A DNA stretch of 39,453 bases from Bacteroidales bacterium (GCA_900769555.1 CAAGHA010000187.1:1-39453), one strand, 5' to 3'; shown: positions 8,900 through 17,303, numbered from the stretch's first letter. Notes: generated by a model from the letters alone, not told the origin. A program made the numbers and translations.

Positions 8900-9970
8900 A
8901 TGATAACGGAAGATTTGGAATTTCAAGATGAAGAGTCCATTGATTCATCGTTGGGTAATGATGGACAATTTCACGAACATTTTCGCTTTACAGTAGAGAA
9001 GGGACATTCGTTGATCCGAATTGATAAATATTTGGTCAATTGCATGTCAAACATTTCGCGCAATCGTATTCAAGATGCTGCGGATGCCCAATCGATTATA
9101 GTTAATGGAAAGCCTGTGAAATCCAACTATCGAGTAAAACCACTCGATGTTATCTCGATAATGCTCTCTTATCCGCCGTCAGAGTTTGAAATAATTCCTC
9201 AAGATATACCCATCAAAGTCGTTTACGAAGATCGTGATCTTATTTTAGTGAATAAGTCGCCCGGAATGGTGGTACATCCCGGATTCGGAAATTTTCAAGG
9301 AACTCTATTAAATGCCCTTGCTTGGCATTTGAAAGATGAGGAAGATTTCAATATAGACGATCCTCGGTTAGGATTGGTGCATAGAATTGATAAAGACACC
9401 TCCGGATTGTTGATTATTGCAAAAAATGAAGATGCAAAAACCCACTTAGGGAAGCAGTTTTTTAATAAAACAACCAAGCGATTATACAATGCGCTTGTGT
9501 GGGGAAATGTAAAAGAGGATGAAGGTACAATTCGTGGAGATATAGGAAGAGACCCTAAAGATAGAATGTTATTTACAGTCTTTCCCGAAGGAGAAAATCC
9601 CAATGCAAAGCATGCTGTAACTCATTATAAAGTCTTAGAACGATTTGGATATGCAACTTTAGTTCAGTGTCGTTTAGAGACAGGACGGACCCATCAAATT
9701 CGCGTTCATATGAAGCATATCGGACACACCCTTTTTGCCGATGAACGATATGGAGGAATGGAGATTTTGAGAGGAAATACAACGGCAAAATATAAGCAGT
9801 TTGTAAAAAATTGTTTAGAGATTTGTCCTCGTCAAGCATTGCATGCAAAAACCTTAGGTTTTGTGCACCCGCGCACAGGAGAAGAACTCTATTTTGATTC
9901 AGAGTGGCCTGACGATTTTAAACTATTGATAGAGAAGTGGAGGCGATATGCGCAGGGTGTTGAAATTTAG
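8900..9970 (+). CDS. rluD: 23S rRNA pseudouridine synthase, RluA/RluD family
   Basis: A pseudouridine synthase of the RluA family, most like RluD, which modifies helix 69 of 23S rRNA (1911/1915/1917), the same helix RlmH then methylates. An N-terminal S4 RNA-binding domain (about 30-95, IRIDKYLVNCMSNISRNRIQ) precedes the catalytic domain. The signature GLVHRIDKDTSGLLIIAK carries catalytic Asp164; TGRTHQIRVHMKHIGH and the C-terminal RQALHAKTLGFVHP are also present. A TTG at 8897 is in frame directly before the ATG, but ATG 8900 is the better start. Next to a PASTA gene, as in many Bacteroidota. Preceded by repeat copy A and followed by copy B. Confidence 0.93.
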   Translation: MITEDLEFQDEESIDSSLGNDGQFHEHFRFTVEKGHSLIRIDKYLVNCMSNISRNRIQDAADAQSIIVNGKPVKSNYRVKPLDVISIMLSYPPSEFEIIPQDIPIKVVYEDRDLILVNKSPGMVVHPGFGNFQGTLLNALAWHLKDEEDFNIDDPRLGLVHRIDKDTSGLLIIAKNEDAKTHLGKQFFNKTTKRLYNALVWGNVKEDEGTIRGDIGRDPKDRMLFTVFPEGENPNAKHAVTHYKVLERFGYATLVQCRLETGRTHQIRVHMKHIGHTLFADERYGGMEILRGNTTAKYKQFVKNCLEICPRQALHAKTLGFVHPRTGEELYFDSEWPDDFKLLIEKWRRYAQGVEI

Positions 9971-9998
9971 ATGCTGTTAAAAAATTATTTAAGGTAAT

Positions 9999-10181
9999 TT
10001 CTGCAAATTAGGTCGGGATGATTTTGAAGCGCATTTTGTTTAGATTGTTTATGTTAAAGGTGCGATGTGAGTATCGTAACTAAGTAAATATAAGTAATAT
10101 AGTACAAATAAATTCAAAAAGTGTCCGAAATAGAATTTATTACATTTAGGACTAAAAAAACGTAATTCATAGAAGTTTCCC
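9999..10181 (+). repeat. Dispersed intergenic repeat, copy B (upstream of sdhC)
   Basis: The best preserved copy together with A. It reads GATGATTTTGAAGCGCATTT at the 5' side, a GCGATGTGAGTATCG hairpin region near 10062, AAATAAATTCAAAAAGTG near 10106 and TAGAATTTATTACATTTAGG near 10131, then GTAATTCATAGAAGTTTCC. It lies between rluD and sdhC in the direction of sdhC. Confidence 0.75.
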
Positions 10182-10336
10182 CAAAAAACTTACCACTTAA
10201 TTAACTTAGATAGAGAGAAGAATATATCGCATGCGAGATGAGTATAATTCATCAATTAAATAGCTCATTCCTAATACCTCAAGCCAAGTTATAAATAAAG
10301 TTTTGAATTGATGCGTGGATAACGTAATTTATCAAA

Positions 10337-10372
10337 AAAGAAAAAATCAAAGAAAAGAGTGATTTTTTCTTT
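10337..10372. terminator. A+T-rich hairpin in front of the sdh promoter
   Basis: AAAGAAAAAATCA and TGATTTTTTCTTT form a perfect 13-base inverted repeat around a ten-base loop. It ends nine bases before the -33 box of the sdh promoter. It could stop read-through from upstream or be an operator; the stem is nearly all A-T and there is no clean T-run after it, so the terminator call is weak. Confidence 0.4.
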
Positions 10373-10380
10373 CGTTATTC

Positions 10381-10411
10381 TTTGTTAATTATTTAAAATC
10401 TGATATTTTTG
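10381..10411 (+). promoter_or_regulatory. Promoter of sdhCAB
   Basis: TTTG at 10381-10384, a 19-base spacer, and TATTTTTG at 10404-10411 match the Bacteroidetes -33/-7 pair with ideal spacing. Transcription should start near 10417, leaving about 150 bases of leader before the sdhC ATG. Confidence 0.8.
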
Positions 10412-10569
10412 CGTATGAATCTTAAAAGTTAGTTGTTAATTACGACGAGGCGTTGGGTGTTTGTATTTGGAAAGGTGATTTCTAAAGAAGAGGCATAAGA
10501 CTGACACAAAGGATTCGATGATAAAGAATAAAAAACAAATAAATAATTATTCATTAAATTTTTTAACTT

Positions 10570-11256
10570 ATGTGGTTACTTAATTCCTCGATTGGGAGAA
10601 AACTGATTATGAGTATATCAGGACTCTTCCTCGTATTATTTCTATTGTTTCACATGTCGATGAATATTGTTGCTATTATTTCAGGAGAGGCATACAATAT
10701 GATATGTGAATTTTTGGGTGCGAACTGGTATGCTTTGGCAGGAACTTTAGTTTTGGCTGCAGGTGTTGTTGTTCACATCATTTATGCGTTTATCTTGACG
10801 CTAAAGAATCAAAAAGCACGTGGAACAGAAGGTTATGCGTGTACTCAAAAACCCAAAGAAGTTGAGTGGGCATCTCAAAACATGTTTGTTTTAGGTGTGA
10901 TTGTGATTGCCGGTTTGGCAATGCATTTTTGTCAATTCTGGTACAAGATGCAATTTGCTGAAATTATGGGAATTCATGATGCTGCAGCAAATGGTGGAAT
11001 CTCGCCTGTAGATGGTGCGGCGTTCATTGCTTACTATTTCAGCAATCCTGTAATTTCTGTTATCTATCTTGTATGGTTAGCAGCTTTGTGGTTCCACTTG
11101 ACTCATGGATTCTGGAGTGCATTGCAAACAATCGGATGGAGCAATCAAGTGTGGTTGGATCGCATTCAATGCATCTCTAAAATTGTTGCTTCGGTAATTT
11201 GTTTAGGATTTGCAGTTGTGGTTATTGCATTTTTCTTAAAGAGTTTATGCGCATAA
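10570..11256 (+). CDS. sdhC: Succinate dehydrogenase/fumarate reductase cytochrome b subunit
   Basis: Membrane anchor of the succinate:quinone oxidoreductase complex, passing electrons between the quinone pool and the Fe-S subunit. The 228 residues form about five helices. Histidines placed in or near helices (His28, His69, His119, His176, His179) fit the diheme cytochrome b type found as a single anchor in Bacteroidota and epsilonproteobacteria. The segment LWFHLTHGFWSALQTIGW is characteristic. First gene of sdhCAB (32 bases before sdhA). In anaerobic Bacteroidales this enzyme usually runs as a fumarate reductase (frdCAB); sequence alone cannot fix the direction. Confidence 0.95.
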   Translation: MWLLNSSIGRKLIMSISGLFLVLFLLFHMSMNIVAIISGEAYNMICEFLGANWYALAGTLVLAAGVVVHIIYAFILTLKNQKARGTEGYACTQKPKEVEWASQNMFVLGVIVIAGLAMHFCQFWYKMQFAEIMGIHDAAANGGISPVDGAAFIAYYFSNPVISVIYLVWLAALWFHLTHGFWSALQTIGWSNQVWLDRIQCISKIVASVICLGFAVVVIAFFLKSLCA

Positions 11257-11288
11257 TTTTTAATATTAATCTAAGAAATATATAGAAT

Positions 11289-13232
11289 ATGACTACTATA
11301 GATTCAAAAATTCCACAGGGTCCTTTGGCGGAGAAGTGGACGAATTACAAGAATCATCAAAAGCTTGTGAATCCTGCAAATAAGCGTAAATTAGACGTTA
11401 TTGTAGTGGGTACAGGTTTGGCAGGAGCATCTGCAGCAGCTTCATTAGGTGCTTTGGGATTCAATGTGTTGAACTTCTGTATTCAAGATTCACCTCGTCG
11501 TGCTCACTCAATTGCAGCACAAGGAGGTATCAATGCAGCCAAGAATTATCAAAACGATGGCGACTCTGTTTATCGTTTGTTCTATGATACAATCAAAGGT
11601 GGTGACTATCGTGCTCGTGAAGCAAACGTTTATCGTTTGGCTGAAGTGTCAAATAGCATCATCGACCAATGTGTTGCACAAGGTGTTCCTTTTGCTCGTG
11701 AGTATGGAGGTTTGTTGGATAACCGCTCATTTGGAGGTGCTCAAGTATCTCGTACATTCTATGCAAAGGGTCAAACCGGTCAACAATTGTTATTGGGTGC
11801 GTACTCTGCATTGAGTAGAGAGGTCAACAGAGGATCTGTTAAGTTGTACACTCGTTACGAAATGTTGGATGTTGTAATTATCGAAGGACGTGCACGTGGT
11901 ATTATTGCTCGTAACTTGGTAACAGGAGAGATTGAAAGATTCTTCGGTCATGCTGTTGTTTTGGGAACAGGTGGTTATGGTAATACCTTCTTCTTGTCAA
12001 CAAATGCAATGGGATCAAATGGTTCTGCTGCTGTTCAAGTTTATAAGAAAGGAGCTTATTTTGCAAACCCTTGTTATGCTCAAATTCACCCGACATGTAT
12101 TCCGGTTCATGGAGATATTCAATCAAAATTGACTTTGATGTCAGAGTCTTTGCGTAATGATGGACGTATCTGGGTTCCTAAGAAGAAAGAAGATGCAGAG
12201 GCATTGCAAAAAGGTTTGAAAACAGCTAATGATATTCCGGATGAAGATCGCGACTTCTACTTGGAGAGACGTTATCCGGCATTTGGTAACTTGGTACCTC
12301 GTGACGTTGCATCTCGTGCAGCAAAAGAGCGTTGTGATGCAGGATTTGGTGTAAATAATACCGGTTTGGCTGTATTCTTGGATTTCAAATATGCTATCCA
12401 ACGTTTAGGAAAAGATGTAGTAGCTGCTCGTTACGGAAACTTGTTCCAAATGTACGAAAAGATTACAGACCAAAATCCGTATGAGACTCCGATGATGATC
12501 TATCCGGCTATTCACTATACAATGGGAGGATTATGGGTTGACTATGAATTGCAAACATCTATCAAAGGTTTGTTCGCAATTGGTGAGGCTAACTTCTCTG
12601 ATCATGGTGCAAACCGTTTGGGAGCTTCTGCTTTGATGCAAGGTTTGGCTGACGGATATTTCGTGTTGCCTTACACTATTCAAAACTACTTAGCAGATCA
12701 AATTCAAGTGCCTCGTATGAGTACAGATTTGCCTGAGTTTAAAGAGGCAGAAAAGGCTATCAATGATAAGATTGCTAAGTTGATGTCTATTAAAGGAAAA
12801 CGTTCTGTTGATTCTATTCATAAGGAATTGGGTCTTGTTATGTGGGATTTCGTAGGTATGGCTCGTACTAAAGAATCTTTGGAGACTGCTATGAATAAGA
12901 TTAAGGCATTGAAGAAAGAATTCTGGTCAAATGTGTTTATTCCGGGTGAGGCTGATTCTTTGAATACAGAGTTGGAGAAAGCTCTTCGTTTGTCTGATTT
13001 CTTGGAAATTGGATATTTGATGGCTATTGATGCTTATAATCGTGAGGAGTCTTGCGGTGGTCACTTCCGTTCTGAATATCAAACAGAAGAGGGAGAAGCT
13101 TTGCGTCAGGATGACAAGTTCTCTTATGTGGCTTGCTGGCATTATCAAGGGGAGGATAAAGATCCGGAATTGCTTAAAGAGCCGTTGGATTATGAATTCA
13201 CAGAACGTAAAACCCGTAACTATAAAGAGTAA
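11289..13232 (+). CDS. sdhA: Succinate dehydrogenase/fumarate reductase flavoprotein subunit
   Basis: Catalytic subunit interconverting succinate and fumarate with covalently bound FAD. The 647 residues begin with a dinucleotide-binding fold (VIVVGTGLAGASAAASLG, 38-55), followed by the flavinylation motif with His73 in RRAHSIAAQGGINAA. Substrate-site segments include CYAQIHPTCIPVHGD, LMSESLRNDGRIWVP and, near the C-terminal part of the FAD domain, GLFAIGEANFSDHGANRLGA. It is of the long form typical of Bacteroidota and epsilonproteobacteria. Encoded between sdhC and sdhB, with sdhB starting five bases after its stop. Confidence 0.97.
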   Translation: MTTIDSKIPQGPLAEKWTNYKNHQKLVNPANKRKLDVIVVGTGLAGASAAASLGALGFNVLNFCIQDSPRRAHSIAAQGGINAAKNYQNDGDSVYRLFYDTIKGGDYRAREANVYRLAEVSNSIIDQCVAQGVPFAREYGGLLDNRSFGGAQVSRTFYAKGQTGQQLLLGAYSALSREVNRGSVKLYTRYEMLDVVIIEGRARGIIARNLVTGEIERFFGHAVVLGTGGYGNTFFLSTNAMGSNGSAAVQVYKKGAYFANPCYAQIHPTCIPVHGDIQSKLTLMSESLRNDGRIWVPKKKEDAEALQKGLKTANDIPDEDRDFYLERRYPAFGNLVPRDVASRAAKERCDAGFGVNNTGLAVFLDFKYAIQRLGKDVVAARYGNLFQMYEKITDQNPYETPMMIYPAIHYTMGGLWVDYELQTSIKGLFAIGEANFSDHGANRLGASALMQGLADGYFVLPYTIQNYLADQIQVPRMSTDLPEFKEAEKAINDKIAKLMSIKGKRSVDSIHKELGLVMWDFVGMARTKESLETAMNKIKALKKEFWSNVFIPGEADSLNTELEKALRLSDFLEIGYLMAIDAYNREESCGGHFRSEYQTEEGEALRQDDKFSYVACWHYQGEDKDPELLKEPLDYEFTERKTRNYKE

Positions 13233-13237
13233 TTTAT

Positions 13238-13993
13238 ATGGAAAATACAATAAATATCACGCTTAAAGTTTGGCGTCAAAGAGGTCCTAAAGAGAAGGGA
13301 TTTTTTGAAACTTTTGATTTGAAGAATATCTCAACAGATATGTCATTCTTGGAAATGATGGATGTCTTGAATGAACAACTTGTTGCAGAGGGAAAAGAGC
13401 CGGTTGTGTTCGATCACGATTGTCGTGAGGGTATCTGTGGTATGTGTTCTATGTTCATCAATGGACATCCTCACGGTCCGGATGAGGATGTGACAACTTG
13501 CCAATTGCACATGAGAAAGTTCAAAGATGGTGATACTATCACTGTTGAGCCTTGGCGTTCTGCAGGTTTCCCTGTAATTCGCGACTTGATGGTTGATCGT
13601 AATGCTTTTGATAAAATCATGCAAGCGGGTGGTTATGTTTCTGTAAACACCGGAGGTATTCCTGATGCTAATGCAATTCCTATTCCAAAACCAATCGCAG
13701 ACGAAGCTATGGATGCTGCTTCTTGCATCGGTTGTGGTGCTTGTGTGGCTGCATGTAAGAATGGTTCTGCTATGTTGTTCGTTTCTGCTAAGGTTTCTCA
13801 ATTGGCTTTGTTGCCACAAGGTAAAGTTGAGGCTGCAGCTCGTGCGAAGAAGATGGTGGCTAAGATGGACGAACTTGGATTTGGTAACTGTACTAACACT
13901 CGTGCTTGTGAGGCAGAGTGTCCTAAGAATGTTTCAATTACCAATATTGCAAGATTGAATCGAGAGTTCTTATGTGCTAAAATTAAAGATTAA
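13238..13993 (+). CDS. sdhB: Succinate dehydrogenase/fumarate reductase iron-sulfur subunit
   Basis: The 251-residue electron-transfer subunit. The plant-type [2Fe-2S] site is CREGICGMCSMF (Cys62, Cys67, Cys70) completed by Cys88; the ferredoxin-like half has CIGCGACVAACKNGS and NCTNTRACEAECPKNV, holding the 4Fe-4S and 3Fe-4S ligands. Last gene of sdhCAB, closed by a strong terminator at 14064-14108. Confidence 0.96.
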   Translation: MENTINITLKVWRQRGPKEKGFFETFDLKNISTDMSFLEMMDVLNEQLVAEGKEPVVFDHDCREGICGMCSMFINGHPHGPDEDVTTCQLHMRKFKDGDTITVEPWRSAGFPVIRDLMVDRNAFDKIMQAGGYVSVNTGGIPDANAIPIPKPIADEAMDAASCIGCGACVAACKNGSAMLFVSAKVSQLALLPQGKVEAAARAKKMVAKMDELGFGNCTNTRACEAECPKNVSITNIARLNREFLCAKIKD

Positions 13994-14063
13994 TCAATTC
14001 TTCATTGTTTGAGTAAGTAGTACCTTTTATTATTACTTGCTTGATATTGAGAACTAAATGTTT

Positions 14064-14108
14064 TATGAGGCTGTGTCAAAGGTTGTTGGACAGCCTCATA
14101 TTTTTTTT
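14064..14108 (+). terminator. Rho-independent terminator of sdhCAB
   Basis: TATGAGGCTGT pairs perfectly with ACAGCCTCATA (11 pairs) around a 15-base loop and is followed by eight T. It lies 70 bases after the sdhB stop. Confidence 0.93.
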
Positions 14109-14146
14109 AAAATTTAAAACGGTAAATTTATAGAACTTACCTTAAT
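14107..14146 (+). repeat. Short 3' piece of the dispersed repeat (copy H)
   Basis: GTAAATTTATAGAACTTACC here resembles GTGAATTTATAGAACGTACC at 34290-34271 (minus strand), TGAATTTATAGAATTCTC at 35291 and the 3' ends of copies A and B. It ends 14 bases before the start of the 164-residue membrane protein. Confidence 0.4.
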
Positions 14147-14160
14147 ATAATTGTGAATTT

Positions 14161-14655
14161 ATGGAAGTGGAAAATGATTTGATTGATTATAATAACGGGG
14201 TCAAAAGGAGTAGGGCAAACAACAAATTTAATATAAGTGAGCCTTTATCGTTATATCTTACTGATATGTCAAAATGGATTCGTCGCTTGCTTATATCCAC
14301 AGCTGTTTATATGGTAATCTATTTCCTATGTTCGATACTCTTAGTTTTCGTTTGTATCCCCTTTTTCAGTGAACCTATGAAAGCATCTTCGGAGGTGATG
14401 TCTATAGATCCTTTCCCATTTACAACTGCTTTTGTCATCTTCATCTCGGTTGTTATGGTTTTGGCTTTATTTATTTTGCTTAAATTGTGGAAGGGGCAAA
14501 AGTTTATTAAACATTCGATACAAAAACGAGATGAAGAGTTGTTGTTTAGAGGAGTTACTGATATTCTTAAATATTGGAAGTATAATTTTTACTTACAAAT
14601 TATTTCTGTTGTAATTATATTTCTTTCGTTTTTAGTAAAATTTATTCTCAATTAA
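14161..14655 (+). CDS. Small polytopic membrane protein, DUF5362-like
   Basis: A 164-residue protein with a charged 30-residue N-terminus, then SEPLSLYLTDMSKWIRRLL leading to three hydrophobic segments (about 43-67, 88-108, 143-162) separated by a charged Lys/Arg/Glu stretch (KLWKGQKFIKHSIQKRDEE). The layout matches the next gene (179 residues) closely, and the two look like tandem duplicates of a DUF5362-type family widespread in Bacteroidota. No catalytic motif is visible. Fifteen bases separate the two genes, so they are probably one transcript. Function unknown. Confidence 0.75.
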   Translation: MEVENDLIDYNNGVKRSRANNKFNISEPLSLYLTDMSKWIRRLLISTAVYMVIYFLCSILLVFVCIPFFSEPMKASSEVMSIDPFPFTTAFVIFISVVMVLALFILLKLWKGQKFIKHSIQKRDEELLFRGVTDILKYWKYNFYLQIISVVIIFLSFLVKFILN

Positions 14656-14670
14656 AAAAATAGTATAGTA

Positions 14671-15210
14671 ATGAATACAGACAATTTAGAAGAGAAAATA
14701 GAGCGAGAAATGAGTTGTTTTGCTATGGAGAATGTAGGGAAGAAGAGCGAAAACGTTGAACGGAGAGTAGATTCTGAATCGCATCGTAAGCAGAAGTCAT
14801 TTGTTTTGGAACCTCGTTTCCTTAATGTGTGGGGAGCGATGTCAAAGTATATAAAATACTACCTCTATATAAATATACTGTTTATGCTTTGTTATCCGGT
14901 TTTGATGATCTTTTCATCCGTTATCATGCCGGCTGACCAACGACTATTTGTTGTGTTAGGGTCATTGTTTGTTGTTGGTATGATGGTTGTTTTGGTAGCC
15001 TATCCTTTGTATAAACTCCGGTGTTCAAGTAAAAATATGAAATTGGCAGTTGACGATTTAAATGAAGAGAATTTGGAGGTTGCGATTCGTTGTCAAAAAT
15101 CTTTTTGGAAATATCTTACAATATTACTTATTGTGTCGTTGGTATTAACTATTATTTTTTTCATTGTGATGGCATTAATTGGTGCATTAGCGTTATTGGT
15201 TAATGGATAA
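14671..15210 (+). CDS. Small polytopic membrane protein, DUF5362-like (paralogue)
   Basis: A 179-residue protein with a 50-residue hydrophilic N-terminus (two Glu/Arg-rich stretches), the marker segment FLNVWGAMSKYIKYYLYINI, then three hydrophobic segments (about 62-84, 91-113, 148-175) and a charged loop (YKLRCSSKNMKLAVDDLNEE). It shares layout and spacing with the preceding gene although overall identity is low, indicating an old duplication. Function unknown. Followed by repeat copy C. Confidence 0.75.
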   Translation: MNTDNLEEKIEREMSCFAMENVGKKSENVERRVDSESHRKQKSFVLEPRFLNVWGAMSKYIKYYLYINILFMLCYPVLMIFSSVIMPADQRLFVVLGSLFVVGMMVVLVAYPLYKLRCSSKNMKLAVDDLNEENLEVAIRCQKSFWKYLTILLIVSLVLTIIFFIVMALIGALALLVNG

Positions 15211-15219
15211 TTAACGTGA

Positions 15220-15322
15220 GTTCTATTAATTAGATAGAGATGATTTTGAAGAGCATTTGAGTTAGATTGTTTATATTTATAAAGGAGCGATGTGATGCGA
15301 TAAGAATGTTTATTGCGGTAAT
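15220..15322 (+). repeat. Dispersed intergenic repeat, copy C (5' part only)
   Basis: TTAGATAGAGATGATTTTGA, then AGAGCATTTGAGTTAGATTG and AAAGGAGCGATGTGATGCGA follow copies A and B for about 75 bases, then similarity fades; the ATAAATTCAAAAG half is missing. It lies upstream of the CDC-like gene, pointing to it. Confidence 0.65.
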
Positions 15323-15366
15323 TTTTCTGAATAACTTTGATTTTGTTCAAAATACAAGGTGAAAAA

Positions 15367-15399
15367 TTTGTTTATATATATATTTTTTTTTTAATTTTG
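15367..15399 (+). promoter_or_regulatory. Promoter of the CDC-like gene
   Basis: TTTG at 15367-15370, a 21-base spacer and TAATTTTG at 15392-15399 match the Bacteroidetes -33/-7 pair. A second TAATTTTG follows at 15406-15413. With the first box, transcription starts near 15405, about 20 bases before ATG 15426. Confidence 0.7.
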
Positions 15400-15425
15400 C
15401 AGCCTTAATTTTGATTTTAAGAACA

Positions 15426-17090
15426 ATGAGAAAGAAAAGAATTTTAACCATTATGATGTGTCTGAGTCTTTTGACAATTTTTTCATGTAAAGAAGAGGTT
15501 GTAGAAGAACGAAAGGAAGAGTTGGAAGAATTGGAATCTTTGAATGATTTTATTATGGGAATGGACGATCCTTTGCAAGAGGATGTAGCAGTGAAAGAAG
15601 AGACTATTGGTGATGTTTTGGCAGAGTTTGATGAAGAAACACAAACGTATTGCAAGAGTGAAAAAGTGAAGTTAGGGGCAGAGTTTAACGAGTCTATGTT
15701 ACTAGACCCAAGTTCAAATGTGATTTTTCCCGGTAGTATTATTGATGGAAATTCTGTTGTGACAGGAGCGTATAGACAGATTGTTTTAAATCGTGCTCCG
15801 CTTATGATTTCTACAAGTTTGCCATATTTCAATGGCGAGCCAACTTGTGAAGTGGAAAATCCTACCTTGTCGGCTGTTAGAGCGGCAACCAAGAAGTTGG
15901 TATATGATAGTGATATAACAGGGGCTACTCCTGCAACTATTACCTTTGAAAAGAAAGAGATATTTTCTAAAGAACAGTTGAATTTAGCGATTGGAGTAGG
16001 TGCGAACGTAATGGACAAGGTAAAAGTGAGTTCTAATTTTGATTTTAGCGAGACCAATACTCAAACAAAGGTTTTGATAAAGTTTCAGCAAGTCTATTAT
16101 ACAATTGATGTTGATGCACCTTCTACTCCAGCAGACTTTTTTGCCAAAAATGTGACGGCTCAGGATTTGAAGAGTGCTGTAGGGGGCGGCAATGTTGTTC
16201 CTGTTTATGTTTCAAGTGTCAAGTATGGACGTGTGGCTTATTTTTGTATTGAGAGTTCTGAAAGTGCCAAAGATATTTTTCAAGAATTTGAATCTTCTGT
16301 TGATGTGAATAAGGTGAATGTAAGTGTTTCTGATTCTTTTAGCAGCAGTAATCTTTTTAAAGAAGCAAAAATTACCGGAACAATAATCGGAGGGTCGTCT
16401 TCTGAAGCAACCAAGACAATTTCCGGATTGGATGCCATGATTGAATATATAACAAGCGGTGGAGATTTTTCTAAAGACTCGCCAAGCGCTCCAATTGCTT
16501 ATACTCTTACAAAATTATCCAATAATGAAGTCTTTGCGGTTGCAAGTAGTGCAGAATATGTGGCTCGCAGGTGTGAAACTGTGGAAGGAAATGTTTTACC
16601 TCTTAATTTTTATGGAACAAATGGTACGAATGATTTGTGTGGTCAAATATCCGTGCGCATAGAGTATGCAGACGGAACCATGTCTAATGATATTTATTTG
16701 TTTAATAAGGCCGTGGAAAGAAAAAGCGCTTTGACAGTTTCTCAAGGTGAAGAAGTAGAGGTTCCTGCTCCGGATGGCGATTTGTATCTGAAAAATTGGA
16801 ATTTAGAGGGGGCTAAAGTTCATGTTAAAGCACAATTGTATGATTGGGATGATGCTTGCGTTTGTGGCAGGTACGATGAGTACGATACTTTTACTCCATA
16901 TTCCAAAACATTGTCTTATCCGGATGATTTTGATGCAAACGGTCATGTAACTTTGACAGGGATAAAAATGGGTAAAGAGTTTTCTTCAGGTTGTGAAGAG
17001 TATAGATCCGGCAAATACAAACATGATCCGGTTCAAAAAGCCTCTTCCAACGAGGTTAGTTTTACTTTTAAAATTAAGATACCTAAATAA
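15426..17090 (+). CDS. Cholesterol-dependent-cytolysin-like (thiol-activated cytolysin family) lipoprotein
   Basis: A 554-residue predicted pore-forming protein. The signal peptide ends at a lipobox (IFSC), lipidated Cys21, followed by KEEVVEERKEE, a Lys plus acidic start resembling the Bacteroidota surface-export signal of lipoproteins. Residues about 95-160 (FPGSIIDGNSVV, CEVENPTLSAVRAATKK) and 255-385 match the CDC core: PVYVSSVKYGRVAYF (259-273), the Gly-Gly turn in GTIIGGSSSE, and SPSAPIAYTLTKLSNNEVFA. The C-terminal part (about 400-554) is shorter than a CDC domain 4 and lacks the Trp-rich undecapeptide ECTGLAWEWWR, so cholesterol is unlikely to be its receptor. It fits the CDC-like proteins of Bacteroidota. 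The frame is open to a TTG at 15411, but ATG 15426 is the proper start. Confidence 0.88.
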   Translation: MRKKRILTIMMCLSLLTIFSCKEEVVEERKEELEELESLNDFIMGMDDPLQEDVAVKEETIGDVLAEFDEETQTYCKSEKVKLGAEFNESMLLDPSSNVIFPGSIIDGNSVVTGAYRQIVLNRAPLMISTSLPYFNGEPTCEVENPTLSAVRAATKKLVYDSDITGATPATITFEKKEIFSKEQLNLAIGVGANVMDKVKVSSNFDFSETNTQTKVLIKFQQVYYTIDVDAPSTPADFFAKNVTAQDLKSAVGGGNVVPVYVSSVKYGRVAYFCIESSESAKDIFQEFESSVDVNKVNVSVSDSFSSSNLFKEAKITGTIIGGSSSEATKTISGLDAMIEYITSGGDFSKDSPSAPIAYTLTKLSNNEVFAVASSAEYVARRCETVEGNVLPLNFYGTNGTNDLCGQISVRIEYADGTMSNDIYLFNKAVERKSALTVSQGEEVEVPAPDGDLYLKNWNLEGAKVHVKAQLYDWDDACVCGRYDEYDTFTPYSKTLSYPDDFDANGHVTLTGIKMGKEFSSGCEEYRSGKYKHDPVQKASSNEVSFTFKIKIPK

Positions 17091-17096
17091 ATATTA

Positions 17097-17125
17097 AGGT
17101 GAGATTGTATAAAATCACCATTTTA
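17097..17125 (+). terminator. Possible weak terminator after the CDC-like gene
   Basis: GGTGA pairs with TCACC around a 12-base loop, followed by ATTTTAAAT. The stem is only five pairs and the T-run is short, so the call is tentative. Confidence 0.3.
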
Positions 17126-17246
17126 AATTAAAATAGTATAAATCGAGGGTTGATGATTTTTTTGTACTTTTTGATTCTTTTTTCGGTAACTTGCTGTTTG
17201 TTAGTCGGTCATAGTACCAGCACTATTCCCACTTTTCACTCAGAAA

Positions 17247-17303
17247 CTACTCGAAATAAATTCAAAAGTTCCACAAAATGAATTTGTAGAACCCTTCTTA
17301 AAT
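17247..17303 (+). repeat. Partial dispersed repeat, copy E
   Basis: CGAAATAAATTCAAAAGTTC followed by GAATTTGTAGAACCC resembles the middle and 3' parts of copies A and B (AAATAAATTCAAAA..., GAATTTATTACATTTAGG). It ends 11 bases before the start of the 224-residue lipoprotein. Confidence 0.5.

Larger units (their letters stand above)
9971..10569. other. 600-base intergenic region before sdhC
   Basis: No open frame with coding character. It holds repeat copy B (9999-10181), an A+T-rich hairpin (10337-10372), the sdh promoter (10381-10411) and a leader of roughly 150 bases in front of sdhC. I recognise no riboswitch in the leader. Confidence 0.6.

Noticed and set aside
8654..10181. Intergenic repeats as an insertion sequence or CRISPR
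   Set aside because: No transposase frame, no terminal inverted repeats or target duplications visible, and no regular spacing of short repeats.
13343..13819. 158-codon minus-strand open frame opposite sdhB
   Set aside because: Lies wholly over the conserved Fe-S subunit; composition (Thr/His/Ile-rich) is that of a shadow.
15347..16057. Long minus-strand open frame (236 codons) opposite the CDC-like gene
   Set aside because: Ser/Phe/Thr-rich composition typical of an antisense shadow; the plus strand has the CDC core motifs, a promoter and a lipobox.
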